The notes under the pieces: generated by a model | The model's input: only the letters and a program-made list of their open reading frames with translations | What the model was told of the DNA's origin: nothing | Database searches by the model: none | Assembly (NCBI GenBank): GCA_032622095.1 | Contig: CP136064.1 | Coordinates: 255,421,863-255,485,862 of the forward strand | DNA length: 64,000 nucleotides | Direction: 5' to 3' | Source of the DNA: Siphonodentalium dalli | Taxonomy: Eukaryota; Mollusca; Scaphopoda; Gadilida; Siphonodentaliidae | Shown here: positions 36,890 to 47,700 of the stretch, piece by piece | How the letters are laid out: each line of letters starts with the position of its first letter | How positions within the stretch are numbered: the stretch's first letter is position 1 | Translations under genes and position numbers: made by a program

Positions 36890-37570
36890 TGGCATAATAA
36901 CGAACAATTTCCGAAAATCTCTACAAAATAGCTATAACGAATATTTCCAAGCTAGCCGGAGTGACAACTGCTCAAAATCAGGCAGCAACAAACTCAGACC
37001 ATATCGTCTTTACAAGAAAGAGTATAGGCTCGAACCCTATTTTCTCAAAACGAGATCATTGGAAGACAGAATAGCTTTCACCAGCTTCAGAATCAGTAAC
37101 CATCATATAGAGAAAGGGCGTCATTTAGAGCCCCCAGTAAAAATAGAAGATAGAAAGTGTGTATTTTGCTGTGGTGATATCGTAGAAGATGACACACATT
37201 TCCTTATGGAATTCATTGCATATTCACAACTACGAAGAGAACTTTTTGAATCAATTATTAACAATAATCAGAATTTTCGACGCATTAACGCCAACTATCA
37301 ATTTATTACTGTATTGACAAATGACAGTCCCACTTTAACCCTAATAATATGTAAACTGAACCGTCGCTTGTTCAATGCTCGTGCTGAGAAAACAACAGTT
37401 AGGTAATGATTAATATGATACATGATCACGAGCCTGCTTGTGCATCTTAGCATATTACGTAATTTTGTTCTGATATATTTTATTATGACACTTTTGTATA
37501 TAATATTATTTATTGTAATTATAAAACTGTCCTCTTGTGGATGTTTTTTGCCAATAAATCATTATCTATA
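36890..37570 (+). mobile_element. LINE 3' fragment, C-terminal domain
   Basis: The plus strand encodes the end of a LINE ORF2. It begins 'KLRPYRLYKKEYRLEPYF' (about 36990), then the frame 37059-37406 with 'RIAFTSFRISNHHIEKGRH' and the knuckle 'CVFCCGDIVEDDTHFLMEF', in which the last Cys of the usual CxxC...HFLxxC pattern is replaced. It ends about 37406 and is followed by an AT-rich 3' UTR and 'ccaataaatcattatctat'. 5' truncated, as is usual for LINE copies. Confidence 0.8.
37059..37406 (+). pseudogene. LINE ORF2 C-terminus with zinc-knuckle-like motif
   Basis: Surviving 115-codon frame of the fragment above. Order: basic 'SNHHIEKGRH' segment, CxxC with HFL at about residues 34-51, then a helical segment 'RRELFESIINNNQNFRRI'. 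The terminal Cys of the knuckle is Phe or Tyr (EFIAY). No RT motif is present. Confidence 0.75.
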
Positions 37571-38238
37571 TATCTGCACAACACTGTATTAGTTATGTTC
37601 TCTCCACCGACAATTAATATCAACAATGGAAGGGTGGTAACTCTATTTGCAAATTTGTAAGTTGAGAACCTGTGTTATTGGCTCGGCGTCAAAACTTTTT
37701 CTGCACAACGAGGTATGGGTCTTCTCAAATTAAATGTGTTGATGATGCCACCCACGTTTGATATTTATTTTTCACGTGTAGGTAAGAAAATCAATGCGTT
37801 TCATTGGATATACAGACGGTCGATTTATATGTAGCCCTATTTATATTATAATGTTGATTCCCCCTTTTTATCTATTTTATGAAAGGAACATGCAAAGATT
37901 GTTTACTCCCATGCAATATTGTCAGACATGTTTACCCTCTATTTTAATTACATCCTCTTTGTTGTCAATATTGATCCCCATCGCTTGAATTAAGACTGTT
38001 TGTAGCAGACCGATTCCATGTGCACAATTCCCAACCAGTTGCAATAATGATACTGCTAGCCACATATTCAATAAAAGATGTATAAATGCAGACCACATTA
38101 TTCTAGAGAGTCATGTTATAAATGCCGAATACAACGGTGCACTATGGCAGACATACCCATTTGTCTGATTTGAATAAAGAGAAAGGTATATATTCAAGGT
38201 ATATTTCACCTCGGTTTAACCTCGGTTTTGCTACTTGG
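37571..38238. other. No recognisable gene
   Basis: No repeat or RNA feature identified; frames below 65 codons. Confidence 0.4.
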
Positions 38239-38402
38239 ATAACTTGCTGTATGTGTGTTGCTCTAACTGTTGGGGGCATGATTCAAGTGGAATCATGATG
38301 TATTTCTGGTATGAAACTTCATAACTTGCTGTATATGTGTTGCTCTAACTGTTGGGGGCATGATTCAGGTGGAATCATCATGTATGTCTGGTATGAAACT
38401 TC
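38239..38402 (+). repeat. 82-bp tandem duplication
   Basis: Two copies beginning ATAACTTGCTGTATRTGTGT and sharing 'gttgggggcatgattcargt', with only a few differences. Confidence 0.9.
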
Positions 38403-38761
38403 CTGACTATGTTTATCATAAAGGGCATGTAACTTTGTTACCCTGTCCGCGTTTTCCGTTGATATATTTTAGTCATTGTATATTATGATTGATATGAGAT
38501 AATTTTCAGTTTTCTGGTCTGCTATGAGTATTTTTTAAACTTTAGATCTTGGTCTATTCCCGAAGTGTTTTAAAGCTAACCATATATATTCACTTATAGC
38601 ATAAACGTTGTGTTCACTGATCGTGTTTAAGTTAACACACATTGGCCGTTTAAGTTAGAAACACATTTTTCTAAACCCATTGGCATGCTGATAACCTCAA
38701 TATCATTATACATACATGCATACATATTATGTTTTATCAGATTTAAACATTGGGTTATTAA

Positions 38762-39090
38762 CCTCTTCGCTGCTATGACGTCCGTATCTATTACGGACGT
38801 AAAAGTCCACGCCGTGTGCTATATGGTCCGTAGGTACTACGGACCTACTTCAGCACACTAGAAGTAGGCCATTATACATAACTGGAACTAAGAGATTCGT
38901 GCATCGGAATAACTGTATCTCGACGTTTCAAACAGTGTATGATGTTCCATGATTGTGAACAATAATAGCCTTTCAGCTGAGTCACTTTTATGGTTCTTTT
39001 GACATTCCCGCTATATTTTCCCATTGGAAAATGCCAATAACGTCAACAGCCCAGCACACGACGTCATAACGTCATTTAGCAGCGAAGAGG
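38762..39090 (+). mobile_element. piggyBac-like MITE, 329 bp
   Basis: TTAA at 38758-38761 and 39091-39094 flanks the termini CCTCTTCGCTGCTA and its inverse. Just inside the left end are two hairpins, CGTCCGTATCTATTACGGACG and GGTCCGTAGGTACTACGGACC. The CC-start, TTAA duplication and subterminal dyads fit piggyBac-derived MITEs. No coding capacity; the plus frame at 39024-39233 crosses its right end and is spurious. Confidence 0.85.
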
Positions 39091-39094
39091 TTAA

Positions 39095-40244
39095 TATCAT
39101 GATGTTAAATCACGTCCATCATGTTAATAGTCATGGGGTATCTACCATGGAAACTGATTCTGTAAATTTAACATGCTCTTTTGGAGTGATCAATATCATG
39201 ATTATTAACAGAACATGTGACTACCGAACATGAATATGATAGAACACAAACAAGTATTTATAATCATGTACCACCCCGCTACATATATTTCGAACAATAC
39301 TTTTGAAGTATAAAATGAATGTGTTGTAAAAGGGATCACTATGTTTGAAGATTTGTTTGGCAATCGGTTGTGGTATAGAATTTTTCATTGGCCTCCATCA
39401 TAGGAGAGTATATGTACATTATTTCAAGTATTTACAGGCAAGATATATGATTAAAATACAACATTAAGGTATACATAAGTATATATAAATACATCAATGT
39501 AATAAATATGGTACGATAATTGCAGCCATAATTGATATGCTTTAATCTCTGATCCAATGTACATAACTGTAGATTACTGTAGTGGTTTGATGATATGTCG
39601 CACGCATCTGGATAGCATGTACCTTAGTAGTACGTGCGGACAATAAAATATTGTGGACGAGGTAGTCAGTTATGTATGACATAGATAATAAAACGAAGAA
39701 GATAAGGTAATTTCGCTATTGTCTTTTAAAAACTTCAGTCAGGGAAAAGTGAATGTAGTGTATGAAAACTGATATGTCACACTCAAATGGCCCAGGTGAA
39801 TGACTAATCGTTACCTATCTCCCAATTCTAATGAAGCACGTATATGAGTGGTCATCTTCAGAACATGTACGCATAACCTCTCTATAATTTACTCCTTGAA
39901 CTCTTTCTGTAATAAAGCATCATTGATGAGTATTTGTCCCCACATCCGATTGTAACTAACAACCTGATTGGCTACAAAGTCACGTTTAAATCACCATGAC
40001 CCCGTCACCCTTGACCGCGGGGTATAAGAGAACGTGCGCCAAACATCGGGGTATATGAGCACGTGGAACATCGGGGGTACATGAATGACCCTTGAACTGG
40101 CAGTTTCCACCAATCGTGACGTTGCTCTCGCACGCCGAATTTGACGTCACCTGACGCCCGATCCTTAAATCAGCTAGTTAATTATTCTTATTGGCGTTAA
40201 TTAATCGGATAACATATGAAAAACACACTTAAATTAAGGAGACA
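39095..40244. other. No recognisable gene
   Basis: Loose repeats of 'acatcgggg-tatatga' and 'cacgtg' occur three times at about 40015-40085. They match, in inverse, the 'catgtacccccgatgttgcc' of the palindrome at 40245-40427, suggesting duplicated outer parts of that element. Confidence 0.4.
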
Positions 40245-40427
40245 TGGATATTATTGTGGGGACAAAATCGTTATCTCCGGCAACATCGTGGGGTACATGA
40301 ATATTTAATACCCGTGTGTCTCTTTTTGAACCTCTCGGCTCCGCCTCGGGGTTCGAAATCGACATCCAGGTATTAAATTTCCATGTACCCCCGATGTTGC
40401 CGAAAATAACTATAACAATATCCCACA
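40245..40427. repeat. 183-bp palindromic element
   Basis: The left arm reads TGGATATTATTGTGGGGACA, then 'ggcaacatcg' and 'gggtacatgaatatttaata'. The right arm is the diverged inverse, ending 'acaatatccca'. The loop region is itself a dyad, GAACCTCTCGGCTCCGCCTC plus GGGGTTC. Short foldback MITE, non-coding. Confidence 0.85.
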
Positions 40428-41150
40428 GGAAACGATCAGATAATAAGGCCGTTTGTTGAATTATTATCTAAACATTTCCCTCAACAAATATGACTTCTGC
40501 TGTACTTTTATTTATCTGTCGACTGCTTAGTTAAAACTGTACATCCCTGTAACTCAATAATATATCATTCCAATGTACACATTTGAACTGACTAGGAGAA
40601 TCAATTGTGTGTCGAAAGGGTTTATTCTGCATGATTTTATCACTGATAAACACAGTCACGACAATGATTCCACGAACTTCCTAAATAATAAGATATTCCT
40701 TTACAACATGAGACAATTTTAACTATCTTGGACTTATACACACAAACTCAGGCACCTACATTTTAGCGAAAAAGCCTTTGACGAATGAACGCAACCAATG
40801 CAATGTACTCCATTATATCAATATCAAGAACCCATTGCTTGTCAGTTAAAACCATGATTTAGTTTAAACATATGTGTTAAGCTAAACATGGCTCAAGGGA
40901 TCGGAGCTCATGTTATAACACTTACAGCTGATCCTCTACCAGCGAATGTTACAAAGGGTGGATATACAGAAAATAAATGTTAATGATTTTCTGAGAATTC
41001 TCAAAGTTTTGTTTATTTCTATATTTTGCTCTACATAAGTATATTTAAACTGTAATATAATTCCCCACAGTTGAAACATATTTTAACAGTTTAATAATTC
41101 TATTTTTTTAAAGTGTTCTCGAAGATCTAAAATCAACCATTTCTTTACTA
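40428..41150. other. No gene; one dispersed repeat piece
   Basis: At about 40435-40505 'ccgtttgttgaattattatc' followed by 'taaacatttccctc' is a relative of the repeats at 41155-41375 and 46882-46942. Nothing else recognised. Confidence 0.4.
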
Positions 41151-41154
41151 AATA

Positions 41155-41375
41155 ATCACTAACGAGTAGTTCATTTAGGACCTGTAAAGTCACCTGTTCA
41201 TATAATATGTTCCACAAACAGACACAGGACGTTTGTTGAACTTATTATTTGAATATTGCCCTCCAATAAATAAACACTAACGAGTAGTTCATTTAAGACA
41301 TATTCATATGTTTCACAAACACAGAACGTTTGCTGAATCTATTATTTGAACATTTCCCTCCAATAAATAGAACTT
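41155..41375 (+). repeat. Direct repeats, about 120 bp
   Basis: Two copies share 'cactaacgagtagttcattt', 'gaacttattatttgaa' and 'tgccctccaataaata'. Further pieces are at 40435 and 46882. Confidence 0.65.
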
Positions 41376-42182
41376 CTGCACTGGTAGTATCTGTTATCTG
41401 CGTATTCGTTCTGAAAACTCATCCGTAAACAATAATAGACCATTGGTTTAAACATATCTTAATAGTATATTAATATACAGATACTAGGGTATTGGAGGAC
41501 AAGTTCTTGAAACTTAGATGGACCTCCGCTCCCCACAATATGTATAACAACAAATATAAACAGTATATTAAACAGAAATGGTTTGGCATGACGGGTGCAT
41601 GTATACAATAATAATTGATACTATTAAGTATTACTGATGAGTGATAGTGTGGTGGTGGTGGTGGAGGGTTAAGTGTGGGGTGCAAGTTGACTACATAGGT
41701 CGCGTGATTCGTTAAGGGGTGTTAATGGGGGTACACGTGTTAGGGGTGGCTAGCTTTATAGCCGACAGGTGGGTTTGTACGTGAACGTTATACTTAATGG
41801 CTTTTATGATGACTGAATTAAATCAGTACATATATAAAACTATGTATACATATATACACAAGGATACATAATATATATATAATAAATTTAGTTTATTGAT
41901 TAATCACGAGACGATTTAATAAATTTTAAGGCTGCAACAAGGAGAACGAAATTATCGTTGCCATTGAGCGTGATGTCACCAATCAAAATAGTTTTGTGGG
42001 AATATATTTGAAATGATTGCATTCTATTAATCAGTTCAGTTCTTTGGGTTGAGTACAAAGGACAGTTTATTAGGAAGTGTTCACTATCTTCCTGTGGAAT
42101 CCACAGGCACAGAATCGATCATCGGCAATGAAGTTGCTCACTTTGTCGTGATTTAACCCTTTACCTAACAGAACGGCCCTGT

Positions 42183-42251
42183 GCCAATGCATTATCTTAT
42201 ATATGCGAGTCGACCATAGGTCGCCTCGCATTTATAAGAGAATGCATTGGC
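42183..42251. repeat. 69-bp palindrome, copy P1
   Basis: Near-perfect dyad with GCCAATGCATTATCTTATAT on the left and its inverse on the right, centred on CGACCATAGGTCG. The outer flank is 'ggccctgt'. Confidence 0.95.
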
Positions 42252-42330
42252 TTAACACATTAAAAATTATAAAATTGTTAAAGAATGTAAGAAAAAATGG
42301 TAAAAAGTGTTAAAAAACGTTTTTTTTTAG

Positions 42331-42399
42331 GCCAATGCATTCTCTTATATATGCGAGGCGACCTATGGCCGACTCGCATATATAAGAGAATGCATTGGC
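42331..42399. repeat. 69-bp palindrome, copy P2
   Basis: Same dyad as P1, centred on CGACCTATGGCCG, with the outer flank 'cacagggc'. This mirrors the P1 flank, so the pair is arranged symmetrically. Confidence 0.95.
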
Positions 42400-43316
42400 A
42401 CAGGGCATAACTGTAACTATCACAATGTGGTCAAGGAGCCGGTTCCAATGATATCCATATTTGTTTGGTTCTATTGAGACAGACATAAGATATTTTAGGC
42501 TGTTGAAGCTTTATTTGGCCGGTTTTGGCCGTTTTGTTGGGTAAAGGGTTAAATCGCCACAACCATTTCTCAGCCGGCAATGCAAAATGTTTGTTGAACG
42601 ATCACCTATGATAATGTAGTCGGGGATTTTTTGTTTGGGAAGAACAGATGACTTAAAAGAATTGTATCATTTATTTTGAATATCCTTTGCCAAAGAATTC
42701 CAAACTTGTATAGTACAAGGAATGAATGATTGTTTGAATGTCTCAAGTAGGCAAAAGTTGTTTAAGAAATCACTCGAGTTTCGCAGAAAGTATCGATTAA
42801 GCAGGTCTGTTAAGAATCAGGGGGCTTTTCCGTTAACTATTTTGCGCATTAAACTTAACTATAGTGTGCATTGCGTCGACGTTGGAAAGGTTGCCAACCA
42901 CACTCTGGTAGTAAGGTGGAGTTCGATGCATATGTAGTAAGTCCGGAAACGACTCCAGCCGTTATAACCCTCGTGATATACCTTGTCTGGTAGGGATTTT
43001 TCGGTATTAGGCGCATGGTCCCAAACACAGCTACCGTACTCTAGAATTGGTAAGACATGAGCTTTGAACATTGTGTCAAGGGATTTTCTTGGTAGTATAT
43101 ATTTTAATCTACGAATTTGAGACCATTCTCGCCCTAGAACAGCATGTTTTGTTTTGTCATGTGTGGTGATGCTTTTATGTTATTTTATAATTGCGGTTTC
43201 ACGGTCGAGACGGGCGTAATTTACTTCATGGACGTCAACGTCGTTCGATTGCGCATATATGTGTTTACCAGTGTAATATGTATATTGAACGACACAAGTG
43301 CGTTAACATGTTGACG

Positions 43317-43500
43317 CGATGGTGAAACGAGAACAAGCTGTTCTAATTTTACCTCGCGGCACGATAAACAAGTGCAATAATGAACATGTGTGTGAACATG
43401 TTAACGTTATTGCAGGAGTGACACGATGGTGAAACGAGAACCAGAGGTGATCATTTTACCTCGCGATACGACAAACAATTGCAATAATGTTAACATGTTC
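43317..43500 (+). repeat. Tandem pair, about 107 bp period
   Basis: Two copies starting CGATGGTGAAACGAGAAC and sharing 'ttttacctcgcg' and 'caataatg'; the second is shorter. 'gtgaacatgttaac' dyads recur between them. Confidence 0.7.
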
Positions 43501-44330
43501 ACAAAACTGTGTTGCTCTATGTGTATTGACCACTGTGAATATTGTAGCTTGTAATATACTTAAGTTTAGGACGATATTGTTTATGTAATTGAACAAACGT
43601 GTGCTCAATGTAGACTATACCTAACCATTTAGTGAAGAAATTGTCTGCTAAAGTTGACGTCGCCGATGACGTTATTAGTGTAATCGGTCTGTATTTGTCA
43701 AGAACAATACACAATTTGTTAATGAATGTTTTGAAATATTCGGTATTTGCTGTATTTCGCACAAATAAGACATTGGGTGTGCAATAAATACAATCTTATA
43801 CTGGTTTGAATGTGTATTCAATTTCAGCTATATCTTACATATGTGTATTATATGTCAAGAAATGACTATGATCAAAGTGACATTTCACCTCATGACGTTG
43901 CTGTCTTCGCGACGTACCAACAAAAATCTCTCGCCTCGAAACTGGGTCAAATTTCAGATGGGTTTTTTCCTGTAATTTTAGACAGCTTTCACCACAGACG
44001 ATTTGCACAATTTGGGATGTACACTTTTCTCACATTGTGCATTATTATTTCCAATCGAGTGAATTCTGAACTATATTAACTTGAGAGACTTTGATTTTTA
44101 TATGCGAACATTGATATTTGTTTGACAGAATTTCTAAACATGGATGAGCAACATATCCTCGCATAATCGACATATAATGATAAATAGGTACAAAATGTGA
44201 TTATTTGATTCTGAGATAAGCAGACAATGGACTCTTGTCAGTTATTTTGTTCTATGGCGCGTGCCACAGTGAAAACACCTGTTAAAGTGCGTGAACATGA
44301 TAAGTCGTGAGTTGGCTCTTTTATGGCATT
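43501..44330. other. No recognisable gene
   Basis: Frames below 90 codons without motifs. AAGCAGACAATGG at 44217 foreshadows the palindrome that follows. Confidence 0.4.
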
Positions 44331-44428
44331 GTCTGCTTAGAATCGCCTCATTATGAGCCGATAATGTGACTAAAATGTTATCATATTCAGCAGATTATCG
44401 ACTCAAAATGAGGCCATTCTAAGCAGAT
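44331..44428. repeat. 98-bp inverted repeat
   Basis: Arms of about 38 bp: GTCTGCTTAGAATCGCCTCA at 44331 and the diverged inverse ending TGAGGCCATTCTAAGCAGAT at 44428. An AT-rich loop of about 22 bp lies between them. Confidence 0.8.
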
Positions 44429-45689
44429 TACCTACCTCAATCTAAACCTATTGTTCAATTATAAGCAGATAATGTGGTTGTTTCCTGGAAAACAGGCTGG
44501 GATGAATATTAAATCAGCACTTATATCTTGTTTATTGCTGACAAATCAACTTCTCACCATGTAAATATGTTTGTACCGTCATCTTGATCACATGTGTGTT
44601 ACAATATTGTATTAGGAGAGGGGCTTCATAAGTTCCATAAATCCGCGAACTCATTATATGTTCTGAACCTGCGGATTCCTGTGTAACTGGAATTACTCTT
44701 CGAAATTATCAATATGTATGTTGCTTTTGTCGCAAAACTGACATAAATTTGGCTTAATTGACCAAACAATGATAATGTCGGTAGTTATAAGATATAATTA
44801 TACACAATAACACAGTATGTTTTGAGATTTGTGTAGTCTCAACTCGTTAGAAGTATGATTTTTCGCTCACCACAGCCTCGCAAAAACATCTCGAAACACA
44901 CTATGCTATTATCGTATATTTATTACGCACTCAAAAGTAACTTCAATTGCGATCAAGTTTCCCCCTGTAATGGACGAGTGTATAATAGGCATATAACATT
45001 AGGCACTTGAAAATAACTTTAATGAAGATATTATTTTTAACACGTGAATTAACTTTGGGGATATATATATTGTTTGACATAAAAAAAAACATTTACTAAT
45101 ATCTACATGTCAGATTGTTGATGCAACGTTCATAAACATTTATCATATAACAAGTGGAGTTACAACATATACAGCCACTATTATTTATTATTAAAGTGAT
45201 AGCGTGTACTTTTTGACCTTCATAATATGATATACGCTATAAAGAGATCATAAAACAGATAACATAACTACTATACATGCCAAATATAAACCACCAATAG
45301 CAACACGATTTATATTAAAGCATAATACATACTCTGTACAATTCCATTCGTTCGTTCCACTATCAGGGAAACTATACACATCATCAAATTGGTAACATCA
45401 ACAAAGTTGGCACGAAGTGAATACTAGATTGACATAGTGTATACCACCAACATAAATCGACTCTTTGATGACATGGGGTCGGGTGCTCGCTTCTGATCGA
45501 TCGCTGACATTTGTTCAAATACCTTTTGTGTCCACTCTAGTATATTCGAATTATGGATCGTCATGCCATGCAAAGCAGTATTTTTGAGCTACGTGTTAAG
45601 GTCACACAATAGGTCATAAGTGTAGACAGTTTGCTTGAACTTATGTTTCACTGAAGATTTATTTTACACACTCAACAAAGTTGAAATAT
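44429..45689. other. No recognisable gene
   Basis: Low-complexity AT-rich DNA without repeats that I could relate to others in the window. Confidence 0.4.
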
Positions 45690-45840
45690 ATACAGTAGCA
45701 ATGTTATATTTCATGCCTCCGAAACATGGCGAGCATTGCTCTTTGAACATGCTTGGGATTATACAACACACCAGGCGCCTATATTTAGAAGTAAATTTTT
45801 ATGAGACAGTGCAAATTATTTGGGATGAGACCTTAAAATT
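45690..45840 (-). repeat. Inverted copy of SINE-flank sequence
   Basis: Diverged inverse of 46165-46305, including 'gcctccgaaacatg', 'agcattgctctttgaacatg', 'accaggcgcctatttttag' and 'gagacagtgcaaattatttg'. The two could pair as a stem of about 140 bp around a 320-bp loop. Confidence 0.8.
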
Positions 45841-45957
45841 ATTTGGGATGAGACCTTAATATATGCATACAGTGTCCTAAGTGCGACGTCAGAATACAGC
45901 GGCCATTTGTTGAGCTTCCTTATTGGGGGGGTTGCTTCGGTTGCCGTGTGGTATAAA
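45841..45957 (+). repeat. Truncated first copy of the SINE-bearing unit
   Basis: Contains 'gtgtcctaagtgcgacgtca', 'gaatacagcggccattt' and the first bases of the tRNA-like head ('gttgccgtgtggtat'). It then jumps to the next unit start, so the SINE body is missing. Confidence 0.7.
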
Positions 45958-46083
45958 ATATAACATTGCTACTGTGCTATATCTCCTATATATATACTAT
46001 AGAGACCTTAAAATGTTCATATAGTGTCCTAAGTGCGACGTCAGAATACATCGGCCATTTGAGCTTCCTTTTATGGGATTGCT

Positions 46084-46200
46084 TCGGTGGCCGTGTGGTA
46101 TTGACGTCGGACTTTGAGTCGCAAGGGGCGCTCGCCGTCATGGGCTGGGGTTCGAATCCCACCCAATCCCAAATAATTTGCACTGTCTCAAAAAAATCAA
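46084..46200 (+). mobile_element. tRNA-derived SINE, copy 1
   Basis: The head resembles a Leu/Ser-type tRNA gene. GGCCGTGTGGTAT corresponds to box A (one change from GGCCGAGTGG), a long middle section follows, and GGTTCGAATCCCACCC is an exact box B and T-arm. The acceptor-stem partner is replaced by the tail 'aatcccaaataatttgcact' and 'gtctcaaaaaaatcaaa'. Boxes A and B would form an internal RNA polymerase III promoter. The whole unit (about 45958-46287) is tandemly repeated at 46288-46535. Confidence 0.75.
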
Positions 46201-46407
46201 ATTTGCTTCTAAAAATAGGCGCCTGGTGTGGTGTATAGTCCCAAGCATGTTCAAAGAGCAATGCTCGGCATGTTTCGGAGGCATAACATATAACATTGCT
46301 ACTGTGCTATATCTCCTATATATACTATAGACACATTAAAATGTACATATAGTGTCCTAAGTGCGACGTCAGAATACAGCGGCCATTTGAGCTTCCTTTT
46401 TTTGGGG

Positions 46408-46530
46408 TTGCTTCGGTGGCCGTGTCGTATTGACGTCGGACTTTGAGTCGCAAGGCGCGCTCGCCGTCATGGGCCGGGGTTCTAATCCCACCCAATCCCA
46501 AATAATTTGCACTGTCTCAAAAAAATCAAA
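46408..46530 (+). mobile_element. tRNA-derived SINE, copy 2
   Basis: Same structure as 46084-46200. Box B here is GGTTCTAATCCCACCC (G to T at a normally invariant position), which should weaken the promoter. The same tail ends in an A-run. Confidence 0.75.
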
Positions 46531-46881
46531 GTTGATATATTATGTCATATTATTATATCTAATATTTAGTGACAGTAGTGTTAATAGTCACTATCATTTT
46601 ATCCTATTCAATAACATCGATTAATCAAAACAATCAAATAGTATACATGACTTGAGCAGTATTATTTTCATAACATACAGTGGATGTGTTACCTTGTTAC
46701 CATACTTTCAAGAATCCATACCAATTAACCATTTCTTTTCTGAATGGATATTTCGGGTCAGTTATGGAATTTTTCGTTAGAATCTCTCGTATCCGTCTGA
46801 ACGGATATTCAAGATATATAATCAGGCAATAGACAGGCAAATAATACAAATTCAGAACGACTCCTACTTATTGGTGGGAAA

Positions 46882-46942
46882 TGTTCAGATAATAAGTTCA
46901 ACAAATGGTATGCGGCTCTTTGTTGAACTTATTGTCTGAAAC
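46882..46942. repeat. Hairpin with 23-bp arms
   Basis: Arms GTTCAGATAATAAGTTCAAC and GTTGAACTTATTGTCTGAAAC. The arm sequence is the 'gttgaacttattatctgaac' piece of the repeat at 41155-41375, here duplicated in inverse. Confidence 0.8.
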
Positions 46943-47039
46943 TTTCTTCATATAATGACTCATTAACGAGTATTTAATAAAAGAGTTCATAAAGCATAAA
47001 AGGTTCAGTTTACTACGAATCGGGTGTCAAAGTTCTCTA

Positions 47040-47700
47040 TTCACACGGGTAAAACTGAATCCGTCTTATTTTTGGAACCCGCAAGCAAATAAAAGCAGTA
47101 GAAAGAAAGCTTCTCTGACAAACTAGGTCACCACACCATGATACAGGTGGACAAAGTTATATATCTTGAAATCACACTAGACAACACTCTATCTGGTGAA
47201 CTCATGAGAGTGTCAGTTCTGAACAAAGTTAAGAGTGGATTGTAATGTTTATATTACACAAGATAACTTTTGACCGGGCACACTAAGAATTTACTTGTTC
47301 AATGTCATATGGGCTTTGCCAACTTAACATGGCACTTGATCTTGGTGATACATTTTAAAACAAACTACAAGTAGCACAATACAAACAGATTAGATTTATT
47401 TTAGATTAGAAAGCTCGTCATAGTATTAAAGTTAAAGTGTTTAGAGAAGTAAGATTGAAAAATATAACGTTGAACATACAATTATGTTACTTCATAAAGC
47501 TAGGAGAATTGATAATGCACTATATTATATTAGCTACAAGACTTCAAATTAGTTAACAAGATACAGTCACAAGATACATTTTCGTATTTGTAATTACTTT
47601 GTACCAGGGGGAAGTCTCAAATTAAGAAAAATTCATGTATCAAGAAATCAATCCTTGGATTAACGTTCAAGAAATTGATTAGCAATGATTAGCATCTATT
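47040..47700 (+). pseudogene. Decayed LINE RT C-terminal region
   Basis: The plus strand, read across several frames, follows the end of a LINE RT: 'VDKVIYLEITLDNTLSG' (the YLGIxLDxxLS block, near 47150-47205), 'SVLNKVKSGL', 'HTKNLLVQCHM' (near 47280) and 'NTNRLDLF' (near 47385). Stops occur every few dozen codons. No 5' part remains. Confidence 0.65.

Larger units (their letters stand above)
42157..42548 (+). mobile_element. piggyBac-like MITE with two palindromes, 392 bp
   Basis: TTAA at 42153-42156 and 42549-42552. Termini CCCTTTACCTAACAGAACGG and (inverse of right) CCCTTTACCCAACAAAACGG. It lies in LINE coding sequence: removing the element and one TTAA joins the two sides in frame. It carries two copies of a 69-bp palindrome (42183-42251 and 42331-42399), whereas the relative at 61013-61340 has one. 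Confidence 0.9.
41875..43165 (-). mobile_element. LINE 3' half, split by a MITE
   Basis: The minus strand from about 43165 reads the C-terminal part of a LINE: 'RRLKYILPRKSLDTMFKAHVLPILEYGSCVW' region near 43020-43110, then degenerate text, then 'IIIGDRSTNILHCRLRNG' near 42590. A 392-bp MITE interrupts here. Beyond it the frame resumes 'HDKVSNFIADDRFCACGF' and then 'HFLINCPLYS', a CxC...HFLxxC knuckle typical of such LINEs. The 3' UTR ends in AT-rich sequence near 41880. Frameshifts before the MITE show that the copy is dead. Confidence 0.85.

Noticed and set aside
46084-46165. Functional tRNA-Leu or tRNA-Ser gene
   Set aside because: Boxes A and B are good, but the 3' acceptor strand does not pair with the 5' one. 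The unit carries a SINE-like tail and is duplicated.
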